A stretch of DNA of 64,000 nt, from contig JOAA01000028.1 of the NCBI GenBank assembly GCA_000720375.1, positions 62,001 to 126,000 on the forward strand, written 5' to 3'. The first letter of the stretch is position 1. Each line of letters begins with the position of its first letter. The notes beneath the pieces were generated by a model, which worked only from the letters and a program-made list of their open reading frames with translations, had not been told where the DNA came from and did not search any database. Positions 27,101 to 35,887 of this stretch are shown here, one piece after another. The stretch comes from Rhodococcus rhodnii. GTDB lineage: Bacteria > Actinomycetota > Actinomycetes > Mycobacteriales > Pseudonocardiaceae. The translations under genes were made by a program, and so were the position numbers.

Positions 27101-27692
27101 CCCGGTAGCCGAGGGCCTGCATCATTCCGGTGAGCATCGCCCTGGTGTTGTTGCGCGCCCGTTCGATCAAGCCTGAGCGCTGCGCGGCCTCAGAGATCTT
27201 CTGCTCGGCGGCGACGTAGAACTGTTGCTGCTGCGGAGGTTCCACGAGCGCGCCGAGGGTGTCGAGCAGACCGCGTTCCTGGCTGAACACGTAGCTGCGC
27301 TGGTTGTCGAGGTTCGGTTTGGCCAGTTGCGGAGGCGGCAGCTTCAGCTCGACCGAGGTCCGGTCCTCGGAGAGGATGATGTTGCCGTCGGCGAGTTTGC
27401 CGAAGTCGACGAACGCGTCGATCGACCCGGCCGCGACGAACAGGGTTCGTTCACCGGCGATGGACGACGGCACCCACGCGACATCCTTCTCGATGTCGAC
27501 CACGACCTGGTAGTCGCCTGCCGCGGCGTGGTACTGGCTCAGGTCCCGCATCGCCTGCAGCACCGCGGGCTGCGATCTGTCTATTGTGGACGTACCGAAC
27601 TTGGGCAGCAGGCCGACGATCTGCAGCACCGCCGCGACGACCAGAAGGCCGGCCACGATCAGTGCGGCCGGCCGTATCCAGCGAGTAGTCAC
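27069..27692 (-). CDS. DUF4230-type membrane-anchored protein
   Basis: The protein has 207 residues from GTG 27692. One N-terminal membrane helix (about residues 8-28) is followed by an extracytoplasmic domain with YQVVVDIEKDVAWVPSSIAGERTLFVAAGSID and VELKLPPPQLAKPNLD. These are features of DUF4230 proteins, which are widespread and of unknown function. It converges on the third DUF885 gene (32-bp overlap). A 9-bp hairpin separates it from the upstream permease remnant. Confidence 0.72.
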   Translation of the reverse strand: MTTRWIRPAALIVAGLLVVAAVLQIVGLLPKFGTSTIDRSQPAVLQAMRDLSQYHAAAGDYQVVVDIEKDVAWVPSSIAGERTLFVAAGSIDAFVDFGKLADGNIILSEDRTSVELKLPPPQLAKPNLDNQRSYVFSQERGLLDTLGALVEPPQQQQFYVAAEQKISEAAQRSGLIERARNNTRAMLTGMMQALGYRVTFQETAPPE

Positions 27693-27701
27693 AGGCCACC
27701 A

Positions 27702-27735
27702 CCTCTCCCGAAGGGGTTACCCACTGCGGGAGAGG
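27702..27735 (-). terminator. Hairpin between permease remnant and DUF4230 gene
   Basis: A perfect 9-bp stem (27702-27710 with 27727-27735) closes a 16-nt loop, 12 bp after the permease stop on the minus strand. Confidence 0.6.
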
Positions 27736-27746
27736 CGGATACTCCG

Positions 27747-29084
27747 CTATTCGGACGAGTTTGAGTTCAAATGCGACTTACGCCTGCTGTACAGGAAGTA
27801 GATCAGCATCCCGGCGACGAACCAGCCCGCGAACCGCAGCCAGGTCTCCGGCTGCAGGAACGTGATCAGCCAGATCGAGAAGACCACGCCGATCGCGGGC
27901 ACCACCGGCATGCCCGGCGTGCGGAACGTCCGCGGCAGGTCTGGCCTGCGGTAACGCAGCACGATCACCGCGATGCAGACGACCACGAACGCCAGCAGGA
28001 TGCCGATGTTGGTCAGCTCGGCGACCTCGATGATCGGCAGCAGCCCGGCCAGGATCGCCGAGATGATGCCCGCCAGCCACGCCACCCGCACCGGAACCTT
28101 GCGCACCGGGTGCGTCTTGGCGAACCACGGCGGCAGCAGCCCGTCCCGGCTCATCGCGAACCAGACACGCGTGACACCCAGCATGAACGTGAACATCACG
28201 GTCAAGATGCCGACGATCGCGCCCGCGGCGATCACGGTGCCCAGCCCGCCGAGACCGACGCTCGCGAACGCCGTGGAGAACCCGCTGTCCGGGTCGATCT
28301 GCGTGTAGTCCTGCATGCCGGTCAGCACCAGGCAGGCCAGTACGTACAGGACCATCGAGATGGCCAGCGAGTAGATGATCGCCTTCGGCATGTGCCGCTG
28401 CGCGTCCTTGGACTCCTCGGCCGCGGTGGACATGGCGTCGTAGCCGAACACCGCGAAGAACACCAGGGCAGCGCCGCTCATCGCCCCGCCGAAACCTTCC
28501 GGCGCGAACGGCGTGAGGTTGCCGGTCTTGATGTGGAAGAACCCGACGACGATCACCAGCAGCACGACCGCGACCTTGATGGCGACCACGACCGTCTCGA
28601 ATCGCGCCGCCGACTTGATGCCGCGGGTCAGCAGGAACGCGATCAGCAGGCACAGAATCACCGCGATCAGGTTGACTTTGTAGGTGCCGGGCGCGACCCC
28701 GGCCTCTTCGGTGCCCGGCGCGCCGAGCATCCATTGCGGCAGGTTGATGCCGATCTGGTCGACCAGGAAGTTGAAGTACCCGGAGATGCCGATCGCGACC
28801 ACCGCCACGATCGCGGTGTACTCCAGCAGCAGGTCCCACCCGATGAACCAGCCGACGATCTCGCCCAGCACCGCGTAGCCGTACGTGTAGGCCGAACCGG
28901 CCTTCGGGATGAGCCCGGCGAACTCCGCGTACGAGAACGCCGCCGCCGCGCTCGCCACGCCCGCGATCAGGAACGAGATGAGCACCGCGGGCCCGACGCC
29001 CGCCACGCCTTTCGCCGGGTCGCCGTGCGCGACACTGCCCGCCAGGCTGAAGATGCCGGCTCCGATGATCCCGCCGACGCCGGC
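27747..29084 (-). pseudogene. APC-family amino-acid permease, 5' end deleted
   Basis: About 445 codons encode a cationic-amino-acid-transporter-like APC permease with eleven or so membrane helices (SYAEFAGLIPKAGSAYTYGY, GWDLLLEYTAIVAV, FFAVFGYDAMSTAAEESKD). Homology runs upstream past GTG 29006 into GVGGIIGAGIFSLAGSV, the conserved first helix, in frame. It stops at about 29084, where a palindrome begins; the frame then meets a TAG at 29108-29106. The ~40 residues, start codon and promoter that should precede are absent. A shortened protein from GTG 29006 would lack helix 1 and is unlikely to work. The rest of the frame is intact, so the lesion looks recent. Confidence 0.72.
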
Positions 29085-29130
29085 TCGTGAGTGTTTTGGC
29101 CGGTTCTAACCGGACGAAACACTCACGAGC
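29083..29130. repeat. 48-bp palindrome at the permease breakpoint, also terminator of the reductase gene
   Basis: Arms 29083-29096 and 29117-29130 are a perfect 14-bp inverted repeat (GCTCGTGAGTGTTT and complement). A second perfect 6-bp stem (29100-29105 with 29108-29113) sits inside, separated by a 3x3 internal loop. The stop codon of the upstream reductase (29125-29123) lies in one arm. It can act as a strong terminator; it also marks exactly where permease homology ends. Confidence 0.85.
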
Positions 29131-30091
29131 TGGTGAACACGATCTTTCCGGCCGTGTCGCCCTCGAGCATCGCCTTGAAGCCCTCCTCGGCGCGCTCAAG
29201 CGGCAGCTCCGAGCCGATCTTCGGGCGCACGCCGGTCACGTCGCAGTACTTCAGCAGGTCGGCCAGCTCGTCACGGGTGCCCATGGTCGAGCCGATCACC
29301 GAAAGCTGCAGGAAGAACAGCCGCTGCAGTTCCGCGTTCGCGTCCGGCCCGCTGGTCGAGCCGGAGACCACGATGACGCCGCCCGGCTTGAGCGACTTCA
29401 TCGAGTGCGACCACGTCGCCTTGCCGACGGTTTCGAAAACGCCGTCCACTCGCTCAGGCAGTCGCGCGCCGGACTCGAACGTGTCGTGAGCACCCAACGA
29501 GGTGGCCAATGCTCGCTTCTCCTCCGAGCGGCCGGTCGCCCAGACATGGAAACCCGCAGCGCGGCCAAGCTGGATCAACGCCGTGGCCACACCACCGGAC
29601 GCTCCCTGCACGAGGATCGTCTGTCCCGGACGCAAGCCGGACTTCACGAACAGCATCCGGTACGCCGTCAGCCACGCCGTGCCCATGCAGGCCGCTTCGG
29701 CGAACGACAGGCCCGCGGGCTTCGGCAGGACGTTGCGCGCCGGGACGACCACCGATTCGGCGAACGTGCCCTGGTGCTTCTCGGTCAGCAGGGTGCGCTT
29801 CGGGTCGAGGGTCTCGTCGCCGGTCCAGCCCGGCGACGTGATCACCGAGTGGATCACCACCTCGGTGCCGTCGTCGAGCACGCCCGCGCCGTCACAGCCG
29901 AGGATCATCGGGAACTGCTCGGGTTTGATGCCCACTCCGCGCAGGGTCCACAGGTCGTGCATGTTCAGGCTCGCTGCCTTGACCGACACGCGAACCCAGC
30001 CGTCCGGGACATCCGGCGACGGGCGGTCACCGATCGTCATCGCGGCGAGTGGGTTGTCCGGCTGAGGCGACGCTGCATACACGGCGAACAT
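29123..30091 (-). CDS. Zinc-less MDR / quinone oxidoreductase-like dehydrogenase
   Basis: The protein has 322 residues from ATG 30091 (MFAVYAASPQPD). The MDR fold is shown by the GroES-like N-terminal part (VSVKAASLNMHDLWTLRGVG, ILGCDGAGVLDDG) and the Rossmann motif ILVQGASGGVATALIQLGRAAG. Catalytic zinc cysteines and the structural zinc loop are missing, so this is a quinone oxidoreductase-like NADPH reductase. Substrate is unknown. It diverges from the small membrane protein / RNase genes. Confidence 0.86.
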   Translation of the reverse strand: MFAVYAASPQPDNPLAAMTIGDRPSPDVPDGWVRVSVKAASLNMHDLWTLRGVGIKPEQFPMILGCDGAGVLDDGTEVVIHSVITSPGWTGDETLDPKRTLLTEKHQGTFAESVVVPARNVLPKPAGLSFAEAACMGTAWLTAYRMLFVKSGLRPGQTILVQGASGGVATALIQLGRAAGFHVWATGRSEEKRALATSLGAHDTFESGARLPERVDGVFETVGKATWSHSMKSLKPGGVIVVSGSTSGPDANAELQRLFFLQLSVIGSTMGTRDELADLLKYCDVTGVRPKIGSELPLERAEEGFKAMLEGDTAGKIVFTSS

Positions 30092-30158
30092 AGCTAGCAA
30101 CCTACCGATTACCCCATTCGTGCGCTTGTGGGCTCGGACACGGCGTAGCCTCGACGTC

Positions 30159-30353
30159 GTGTCGTGGTTGTCCGATTGGTGGAACGGCGTCGAGTTGTGG
30201 ATCACGCAACTGGCGTTCCCGTTCCAGTTCGCGATCGTCATCGCGGTCCTGCTGCCGGTGTGCGTGGGCCTGGCGTGGCTGATCGACCGCGTCGTCGACT
30301 TCGTCGCGAGCAAAGTCAGCCCGTCGCGGAACGCGGAACCCGACTGCGATTAG
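30159..30353 (+). CDS. Small single-span membrane protein (64 aa)
   Basis: GTG at 30159 gives 64 residues: an amphipathic Trp-rich start (SWLSDWWNGVELW), one long hydrophobic helix (about residues 17-41) and a charged tail. It lies 11 bp before the secreted RNase gene and probably shares its promoter. No Shine-Dalgarno is strong. Function is unknown; an anchor or accessory to the RNase pair is conceivable only from position. Confidence 0.55.
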   Translation: MSWLSDWWNGVELWITQLAFPFQFAIVIAVLLPVCVGLAWLIDRVVDFVASKVSPSRNAEPDCD

Positions 30354-30364
30354 GGTTGGGCGCC

Positions 30365-30763
30365 ATGGGGTCGCGCAAACGCATCACGTTCGCCCTGATC
30401 GGACTGGTCGTCCTGGTGGTGGCCGGGTGGCTGATCCGGGACGCGACCAGCGAGCAAACACTGCCCGGCCAGGACTCCGGCCTGCAGGTCAAGGCGTTGT
30501 CCACGCTGCCGCCCGAGGCGACCGCGACGTGGCGGCTGATCGAGAAGGGCGGCCCGTACCCGTCCAATCGGGACGGTGTGGTGTTCGAGAACCGGGAGAA
30601 ACGCCTGCCGGTCAAGGCCAAGGACTACTACCACGAGTACACCGTGCCGACGCCTGGCAGCAACGATCGCGGTGCCCGCCGGTTGGTCCACGGCCAGCAG
30701 CGTGAGCTCTACTACACCGAGAACCACTACGAGTCGTTCGTACTGGTCGATCCGGGGAAGTGA
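30365..30763 (+). CDS. Exported guanyl-specific ribonuclease (barnase/RNase Sa type)
   Basis: The protein has 132 residues from ATG 30365. A basic start and hydrophobic segment (about residues 7-22) form a signal peptide or anchor. The microbial RNase N1/T1 domain follows with GGPYPSNRDGVVFENRE, YYHEYTVPTPG, RGARRLVHG and YYTENHYESF, which supply the usual Glu/Arg/His catalytic residues. It cleaves RNA after G. The next gene, overlapping by one base, encodes a barstar-like inhibitor, the classic protection for this enzyme. Confidence 0.92.
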   Translation: MGSRKRITFALIGLVVLVVAGWLIRDATSEQTLPGQDSGLQVKALSTLPPEATATWRLIEKGGPYPSNRDGVVFENREKRLPVKAKDYYHEYTVPTPGSNDRGARRLVHGQQRELYYTENHYESFVLVDPGK

Positions 30764-31026
30764 TGATGCGCTACGTGCTGGACGGCAGTGAGATCCGGAC
30801 CAAGGCCGCGATGCTGGAGGCGCTGGCCAAGGCCATGAACTTCCCCGACTACTTCGGACACAACCTGGACGCGCTCACCGACGTGCTGTACGACCTGCCG
30901 GACGGCGAGCACACGCTGGTCTGGCGGTCGCCGCAGACGCTGCGGAAGGCCGATCCGGCCAACTACGAACAGTTCGTCGACATCCTCGGCAACGCCGACC
31001 GGCTCACCCTGGTGCTCGCGGACTGA
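30763..31026 (+). CDS. Barstar-family ribonuclease inhibitor
   Basis: The protein has 87 residues from ATG 30763, which shares its A with the RNase stop (TGATG); ATG 30766 is an alternative. MNFPDYFGHNLDALTDVLYDLP is the barstar signature, containing the helix and Asp residues that plug the barnase active site. It is cytoplasmic and protects the cell from RNase that fails to be exported. Its 3' end overlaps the convergent LuxR gene by 23 bp. Confidence 0.93.
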   Translation: MMRYVLDGSEIRTKAAMLEALAKAMNFPDYFGHNLDALTDVLYDLPDGEHTLVWRSPQTLRKADPANYEQFVDILGNADRLTLVLAD

Positions 31027-33601
31027 GCAACGGCCCCAGTTCGGTCCGGCTGGTCACACCGAGCTTGGCGTACGCGCGACCCAGGTAGTTGTCCACGGTC
31101 CGGACCGACAGGTTCAGCCGGGCGGCAATCCGACGGCTGGACTGTCCTTGCGCGGCGAGCAAAGCGACTTCCCGTTCGCGTGACGTGAGCATCGCGGGCA
31201 GACCCGTCGTCGCCAGCATCGGCGTACGGGCCCTCGGTAACAGGCGCATCAGGTTGTTCGCGCGTGAGGTTGCGGCGGTCGCCCGCGTGTGGGCTCCGGC
31301 GTCGTGTGCGAGGCGCGCGGTGGTGACCATGGCTTCGGCCGCGTGCAGCCACAAGCCTTGGTGCTCGAAGCAGTCCGCGGCGTGCGTCAGTCGTTCGAAG
31401 TCGTTGTCCACGAGTGCGCACGCGGCGTCCGCCAGGGTGGTCCCGAGATCGCAGGTCAATTCGGTGGCAAGCTCGGACAGTCTGATGTAGACGGATCGCG
31501 CCTCGCCGAGCCGGGCAACGTCGTACAACGCGAACGCCTCGGTGGTGGGCAGGCCGTTGTGGCGTGCCATTTCCGCGGTCTCGCGAGCGTGAGCGGCGGC
31601 TTTGGAGATCTCGCCGCTCGCGGCAAACACCCATGCCCGGTCGAGTTCGATCCATGGCTGGAAGAGCCTGCTCGTCAGCCGAGTCGGTGAATCGGCGCGG
31701 TCCAGCAACCGTTGCGCCTGCCGGTGATCGCCGGCCAACGCGCGGGCACCGGCCAGTTCGGCCAGGCATGTCGCGGCGAGCCGGAACGTGTCGTAGTTCG
31801 GCAACAACGCGAGGACTTCACGAAACGAGGCCGCCGCGACATCCAGCTCACCCCGGGCTTTCGCCACGGCGCCACGGAACCCGGCCCAGCCGCCCAGCGG
31901 AGCGATCGCTTCCTTGGCGGCCGCGGCTTGGTATTCCAGGTCGGCCAGCTCCCACGCTTCGGTGAGACATCCGGTGGCCAGCAACGACAGGCAGCGGCCG
32001 TAGCCCATCTGCGCCGGTCCCCACGGCACTTGGAGTTCGTTCTCGGCCGCGACCCGCGTACCGAACCGGTAGATCTCGTCGGCCCGGTCCTGGTAGCCGA
32101 GGAATCCGGCGGCCGGAATTCCCGCGGACGCAGCCCAGACAAGCGCTTGCGGATTCGCGCTCGGGGAGCGCAACACCTTGTCGGCCAACGCGAGTGCCTC
32201 GGCGCATCGGCTGTCGAACAACAGGATCCAGACGAGGCTGCCGTCGGCGACGTCCCCGTCGAGTTCGTCGAGGATCTGCTCGGCCTCGGCGACTTTGCCC
32301 TGGCCCCAGTACATCGCGTCGGCGCGGGTGATCGCCCAGCGCACTTTGTCGTTGTCGTCGGCGCCCGCGCCGGGGGAGCCGGGCACGGTCAGTTCGTCGT
32401 AACGGCCGCGATCCAGCTGCACTTCGGCGAGCAACTGTTCGGCCGCCCAGCCCGCGCCGGACTCGTGGGCCGAGCGGGCAAGCCGTTCGGCGAGTTCGTG
32501 GTCGAACCGGTCCTTGGCCTGTTTCGCGGCCGCCAAGAGGATCCTGGGATCACCGGTTCGTCCGGACTGCAGCTGCAAAGTCCCGACTCGCAACGCGTCG
32601 TCCCTGCGGCGCATCGGGGTCGAGGTCATCGCATCGGCCAGTTGACCTGCCACGGAACGCGCACGGGAAGCGGCCATGGTGGAGCGGATGACCTCACCGT
32701 ACAAAGGATGTGACAGCCGGGCGACGAGTCGACGGCCCGCACTTTCCGTCGTGACAAGGCCTTTACGTTCCGCGGTGGCCACGGCAGCGCCGCCGACGAG
32801 CTGTTCCAGCAACGCGACGGGGACAGGTTCGCCGCCTGCGACGACTTCCAGCGCCGCGTACACAGTGTCTGCCACCGATCCCAACCTGCCGACCACGACA
32901 TCAGCCAGTCGTGTGGTCGCACGGACTTCACCGGTCCAGTGCCAGGCGCCGTGCCGGTGCCGCAGTTCGCCGGTGTCCAGTCCGGCGAGCAGGATTTCCC
33001 TGAGCAGCAACGGATTTCCCGCGCTGACGCGGTGCAGCCTGCGCCGGCTGACCGGGGCCAGCCGGCTGCCGAACGCGTGGTCAAGCAGTTGGTCGACGGC
33101 GTCCTCGGGTAGTTCGGCCAAGCCGACACGGCTGGTCAGGCCGTCCTTCCAGAGCGCGTTGACCGCGTCAGGGCAGGGTTCTCCGGCTCGGACGGTCACG
33201 ATCAGGTACGCCAATTGCCGTGCTGCCAAGTGATGCACGACCGCGGCCGATGCGTCGTCCAGCAAGTGCGCGTCGTCGACGGCAATGACCGGAGAGTCGG
33301 TGAAGTGCGCGGCCACCGCGTGCAGCACGCTCAACCGGCTGTCGTTGTTCAACGGTGGCAACAGATGTGAGACCGCGCCGAACGGAATGGCTGCCATGGA
33401 CCGGGTCGCGGCGACCCATTCAGTCCGGCGGCCGTCGGTTTTCAGACGTGCCACCACTTCCCGCGCCAGCCTCGTCTTGCCGACCCCGGCCGCGCCGACG
33501 AGCACCACCCCGCCGCTGGCCGTCGAGGTGATCGCGGACAACTGCCGCTCTCGGCCGACGAGCGGCCACCGGTCACCGACTTGCGGTCGCGGATCGCCCA
33601 T
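31004..33601 (-). CDS. LAL-type LuxR-family transcriptional regulator with ATPase domain
   Basis: The protein has 865 residues. The N-terminal NTPase has Walker A GAAGVGKT (about residue 36) and Walker B VIAVDDAHLL. A long helical TPR-like middle (about 350-790) leads to a C-terminal LuxR helix-turn-helix (LTSREREVALLAAQGQSSRRIAARLNLSVRTVDNYL). Large ATP-binding LuxR regulators respond to ligands and often activate secondary metabolism, but no such cluster is in view. Target unknown. Confidence 0.92.
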   Translation of the reverse strand: MGDPRPQVGDRWPLVGRERQLSAITSTASGGVVLVGAAGVGKTRLAREVVARLKTDGRRTEWVAATRSMAAIPFGAVSHLLPPLNNDSRLSVLHAVAAHFTDSPVIAVDDAHLLDDASAAVVHHLAARQLAYLIVTVRAGEPCPDAVNALWKDGLTSRVGLAELPEDAVDQLLDHAFGSRLAPVSRRRLHRVSAGNPLLLREILLAGLDTGELRHRHGAWHWTGEVRATTRLADVVVGRLGSVADTVYAALEVVAGGEPVPVALLEQLVGGAAVATAERKGLVTTESAGRRLVARLSHPLYGEVIRSTMAASRARSVAGQLADAMTSTPMRRRDDALRVGTLQLQSGRTGDPRILLAAAKQAKDRFDHELAERLARSAHESGAGWAAEQLLAEVQLDRGRYDELTVPGSPGAGADDNDKVRWAITRADAMYWGQGKVAEAEQILDELDGDVADGSLVWILLFDSRCAEALALADKVLRSPSANPQALVWAASAGIPAAGFLGYQDRADEIYRFGTRVAAENELQVPWGPAQMGYGRCLSLLATGCLTEAWELADLEYQAAAAKEAIAPLGGWAGFRGAVAKARGELDVAAASFREVLALLPNYDTFRLAATCLAELAGARALAGDHRQAQRLLDRADSPTRLTSRLFQPWIELDRAWVFAASGEISKAAAHARETAEMARHNGLPTTEAFALYDVARLGEARSVYIRLSELATELTCDLGTTLADAACALVDNDFERLTHAADCFEHQGLWLHAAEAMVTTARLAHDAGAHTRATAATSRANNLMRLLPRARTPMLATTGLPAMLTSREREVALLAAQGQSSRRIAARLNLSVRTVDNYLGRAYAKLGVTSRTELGPLLSPRAPG

Positions 33602-33890
33602 TCACGCCCCCTGCGCCTCCCCGTGGATCCCTTGTCCGACAAGGAGAACAACGCTTCATCGTAGCGCGATCGGCGATATACGATCGGTGCACCGAATGGG
33701 GTCACCCGTTCGGCCGTTGTCACTTCAGACCAACGGTCGTGGGGCATGTTGTGGCATCTTCACCACCGTCCGGGCGAAGCCTTCCACCCTAGGTAGTTCT
33801 GTGAATACTCTGGGAAGCGACGAGCGTTGAAACGTGAGTTACTCTCGGGTACGAAATGCCCCAGAGGGATTACACCACTAGGAGGCATCG

Positions 33891-34520
33891 ATGAAGCTGG
33901 CTTCCCTGCGGCTGGCCACGGTGGCCGCGTTCGCCCTTGCCCCGCTGCTCGCGCTGGGCACGACCGCGTCGGCAGCGGTCCAGACGATCAACTACCAGGT
34001 CCGCGCCTCGGCCTTCGGCCAGACCGCGGAACTCGTCCTCAACCAGGACATCGACTCCAACGCACCGGCGAGCGCCGCGGCAGGCAGTGCCGTGGCGGTG
34101 ACCATTGACCCCGCACCCAACACGGTTCCCGCGGAAGGCGGCGGCTACGAGATCAGGGAGATCAAGAACCTGTCCCTGAAGATGCCGGTGCCCGCGAACT
34201 CCACCTTCGTCTCGGCCACCGCCACCGGTGGCTCCGGGCTCGGCTCGACCCCGCCCACCATCGGTCTCGAGGGCAGCGACGTCGTTCTCAAGATCGCCGG
34301 TCCGCTCAAGGGCGGCACGGCGTTCGAGCTGCCCACCGTGACGCTCAACCTGACCGCAGGCTCGTCCGGCACGATCGAGAGCAAGCTCGGCGGCACCAGC
34401 TACGACGCACCCGGGCTGACCTTCACCACCGTGATCACGGCGTTCGGCTTCCCGGTCGACGCGGCGACGGTTGCCTACCCCAGCCCAAGCCCAGTCCTGA
34501 CCAGCACGACCATTGGCTGA
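33891..34520 (+). CDS. Secreted protein of unknown function
   Basis: The protein has 209 residues with a perfect AGGAGG 5 nt before ATG 33891. The signal peptide (about 1-28, RLATVAAFALAPLLALGTTASAA) leads to a Thr/Ser/Gly-rich, beta-rich mature chain (TINYQVRASAFGQTAELVLNQD, IKNLSLKMPVPANSTF, GTAFELPTVTLNLTAG). The chain is without cysteines or a sorting signal. The composition suggests an extracellular beta-sandwich. The strong ribosome site and a 16-bp terminator indicate an abundant monocistronic product. I do not recognise the family. Confidence 0.8.
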   Translation: MKLASLRLATVAAFALAPLLALGTTASAAVQTINYQVRASAFGQTAELVLNQDIDSNAPASAAAGSAVAVTIDPAPNTVPAEGGGYEIREIKNLSLKMPVPANSTFVSATATGGSGLGSTPPTIGLEGSDVVLKIAGPLKGGTAFELPTVTLNLTAGSSGTIESKLGGTSYDAPGLTFTTVITAFGFPVDAATVAYPSPSPVLTSTTIG

Positions 34521-34534
34521 TCAGTTCCACATGT

Positions 34535-34572
34535 GTGTTGAGGGCCACCCGGCGCGGGGTGGCCCTCAACAC
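34535..34572 (+). terminator. Strong hairpin terminator after the secreted-protein gene
   Basis: A perfect 16-bp stem (34535-34550 with 34557-34572) closes a 6-nt loop 14 bp after the stop. It lies just ahead of the enoyl-CoA hydratase start at 34598. Confidence 0.88.
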
Positions 34573-34597
34573 CGTTGTTCAGGGCAAGATTGCGGCC

Positions 34598-35356
34598 ATG
34601 GCTGACGAACTGGTCCACATCGCGGTCGACCGTGGCGTCGCGACGATCACGCTCGACTCACCGCACAACCGCAACGCCCTGTCCCGCCAGCTGCGCGGGG
34701 AACTGCGGGGACACCTGTCGAGCGCGATCGACGACGACAACGTCCGCGTGATCGTGCTCGACCACACCGGACCGGTGTTCTGCGCGGGCATGGACCTCAA
34801 GGAAGCGGGCGGAGCGTCAGCGGGGGACCAGGGCGTCAACGAGTTCCCGGAGATCCTCGACCAGATCCGCTCCAGCCCCAAACCCGTCGTCGCCAAGCTG
34901 GCCGGCCCGGCCCGCGCGGGCGGCGTCGGCATCGTGGCAGCCGCCGACATCGCGGTGGCCGCGACGTCCGCCACCTTCGCGTTCACCGAGGTCCGCATCG
35001 GCGTCGTGCCCGCCGTGATCTCCGTGACCGTGCTGCCCAGGCTGCTGCCGCGCGCCGCGCACGAACTGTTCCTCACCGGCGAAACGTTCGACGCGACCCG
35101 TGCCGCGACCATCGGCCTGATCAACTCCGCCGTGCCCGCCGAAGACCTGGACGCGGAGGTCAAGCGCTACACGGACATGCTGTGCCTCGGCGGTCCGGTC
35201 GCGCTGGCGGCGACCAAGGCGCTGCTGCGTTCCGAGCCCAGCGACTTCGGCACGATGCTGAAGCTGTCGGCGGAGTTCTTCGCCAGCGAGGAAGGCCAGG
35301 AAGGCATCACGGCGTTCGCCCAGAAGCGCAAGCCGAACTGGCTTCCCGAAGCCTGA
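34598..35356 (+). CDS. Enoyl-CoA hydratase/isomerase family protein
   Basis: The protein has 252 residues from ATG 34598 (MADELVHIAVDRGVATITLDSP). The crotonase oxyanion loop lies in GPVFCAGMDLKEAGG and AGPARAGGVGIVAAADIAVA. It hydrates or isomerises acyl-CoA esters; the substrate is not evident. Its 3' end overlaps the convergent acetyltransferase by 50 bp. Confidence 0.9.
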   Translation: MADELVHIAVDRGVATITLDSPHNRNALSRQLRGELRGHLSSAIDDDNVRVIVLDHTGPVFCAGMDLKEAGGASAGDQGVNEFPEILDQIRSSPKPVVAKLAGPARAGGVGIVAAADIAVAATSATFAFTEVRIGVVPAVISVTVLPRLLPRAAHELFLTGETFDATRAATIGLINSAVPAEDLDAEVKRYTDMLCLGGPVALAATKALLRSEPSDFGTMLKLSAEFFASEEGQEGITAFAQKRKPNWLPEA

Positions 35357-35825
35357 GCCGGTACCGGGTGTAGGTGTCCATATCGGACACTTTGACGAAG
35401 CCGAGCCGGTCCAGTACGGCGATGCTGGGCCGGTTTCCGACCGTCACGCCCGCGTAGACCTCGGTGATCCCGGTGTTGGTTCGCGCCCAGTCGAGCAGCG
35501 CCCGGCCCGCGGTGGTGACGTGGCTGTTGCCGGTGGCCTCGCCGTCGATCCAGTACCCCAGGCTGTAGTGCGGCGGATTGACCGGATGCAGCACGATCTC
35601 GCCCACGAGCCCGCCATCCACCCGGATGCCGAACGCGTACTCACCGGGGATCGGCTGCTCGAACCCCGCGCGGATCATTTCGTAGTCCGCGGCGCGGAGT
35701 TCGGCGTAGTCGCCGTGCTGGCCGAGGTGATCTCTGTTGCGCTCAAGCAACTGCCAATAGTCGTCGAGGTCAGTGATGTCCAACGTCCGCACCCGCACCC
35801 GCGGATCGGCGGTGACCAGCTCCAT
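35307..35825 (-). CDS. RimJ/RimL-like GNAT acetyltransferase
   Basis: The protein has 172 residues. LGYWIDGEATGNSHVTTAGRALLDWA and GNRPSIAVLDRLGFVKV are typical of RimJ/RimL-type N-acetyltransferases acting on protein N-termini or small amines. It converges on the hydratase gene and lies 62 bp upstream of, but on the same strand as, nothing clearly co-transcribed. Confidence 0.85.
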   Translation of the reverse strand: MELVTADPRVRVRTLDITDLDDYWQLLERNRDHLGQHGDYAELRAADYEMIRAGFEQPIPGEYAFGIRVDGGLVGEIVLHPVNPPHYSLGYWIDGEATGNSHVTTAGRALLDWARTNTGITEVYAGVTVGNRPSIAVLDRLGFVKVSDMDTYTRYRLRLREASSACASGRTP

Positions 35826-35887
35826 GATCTCGACGCTATCGGCGGGATCAACGCATTTACACCGCGTTCACCCTGGTCAGGGACCTG

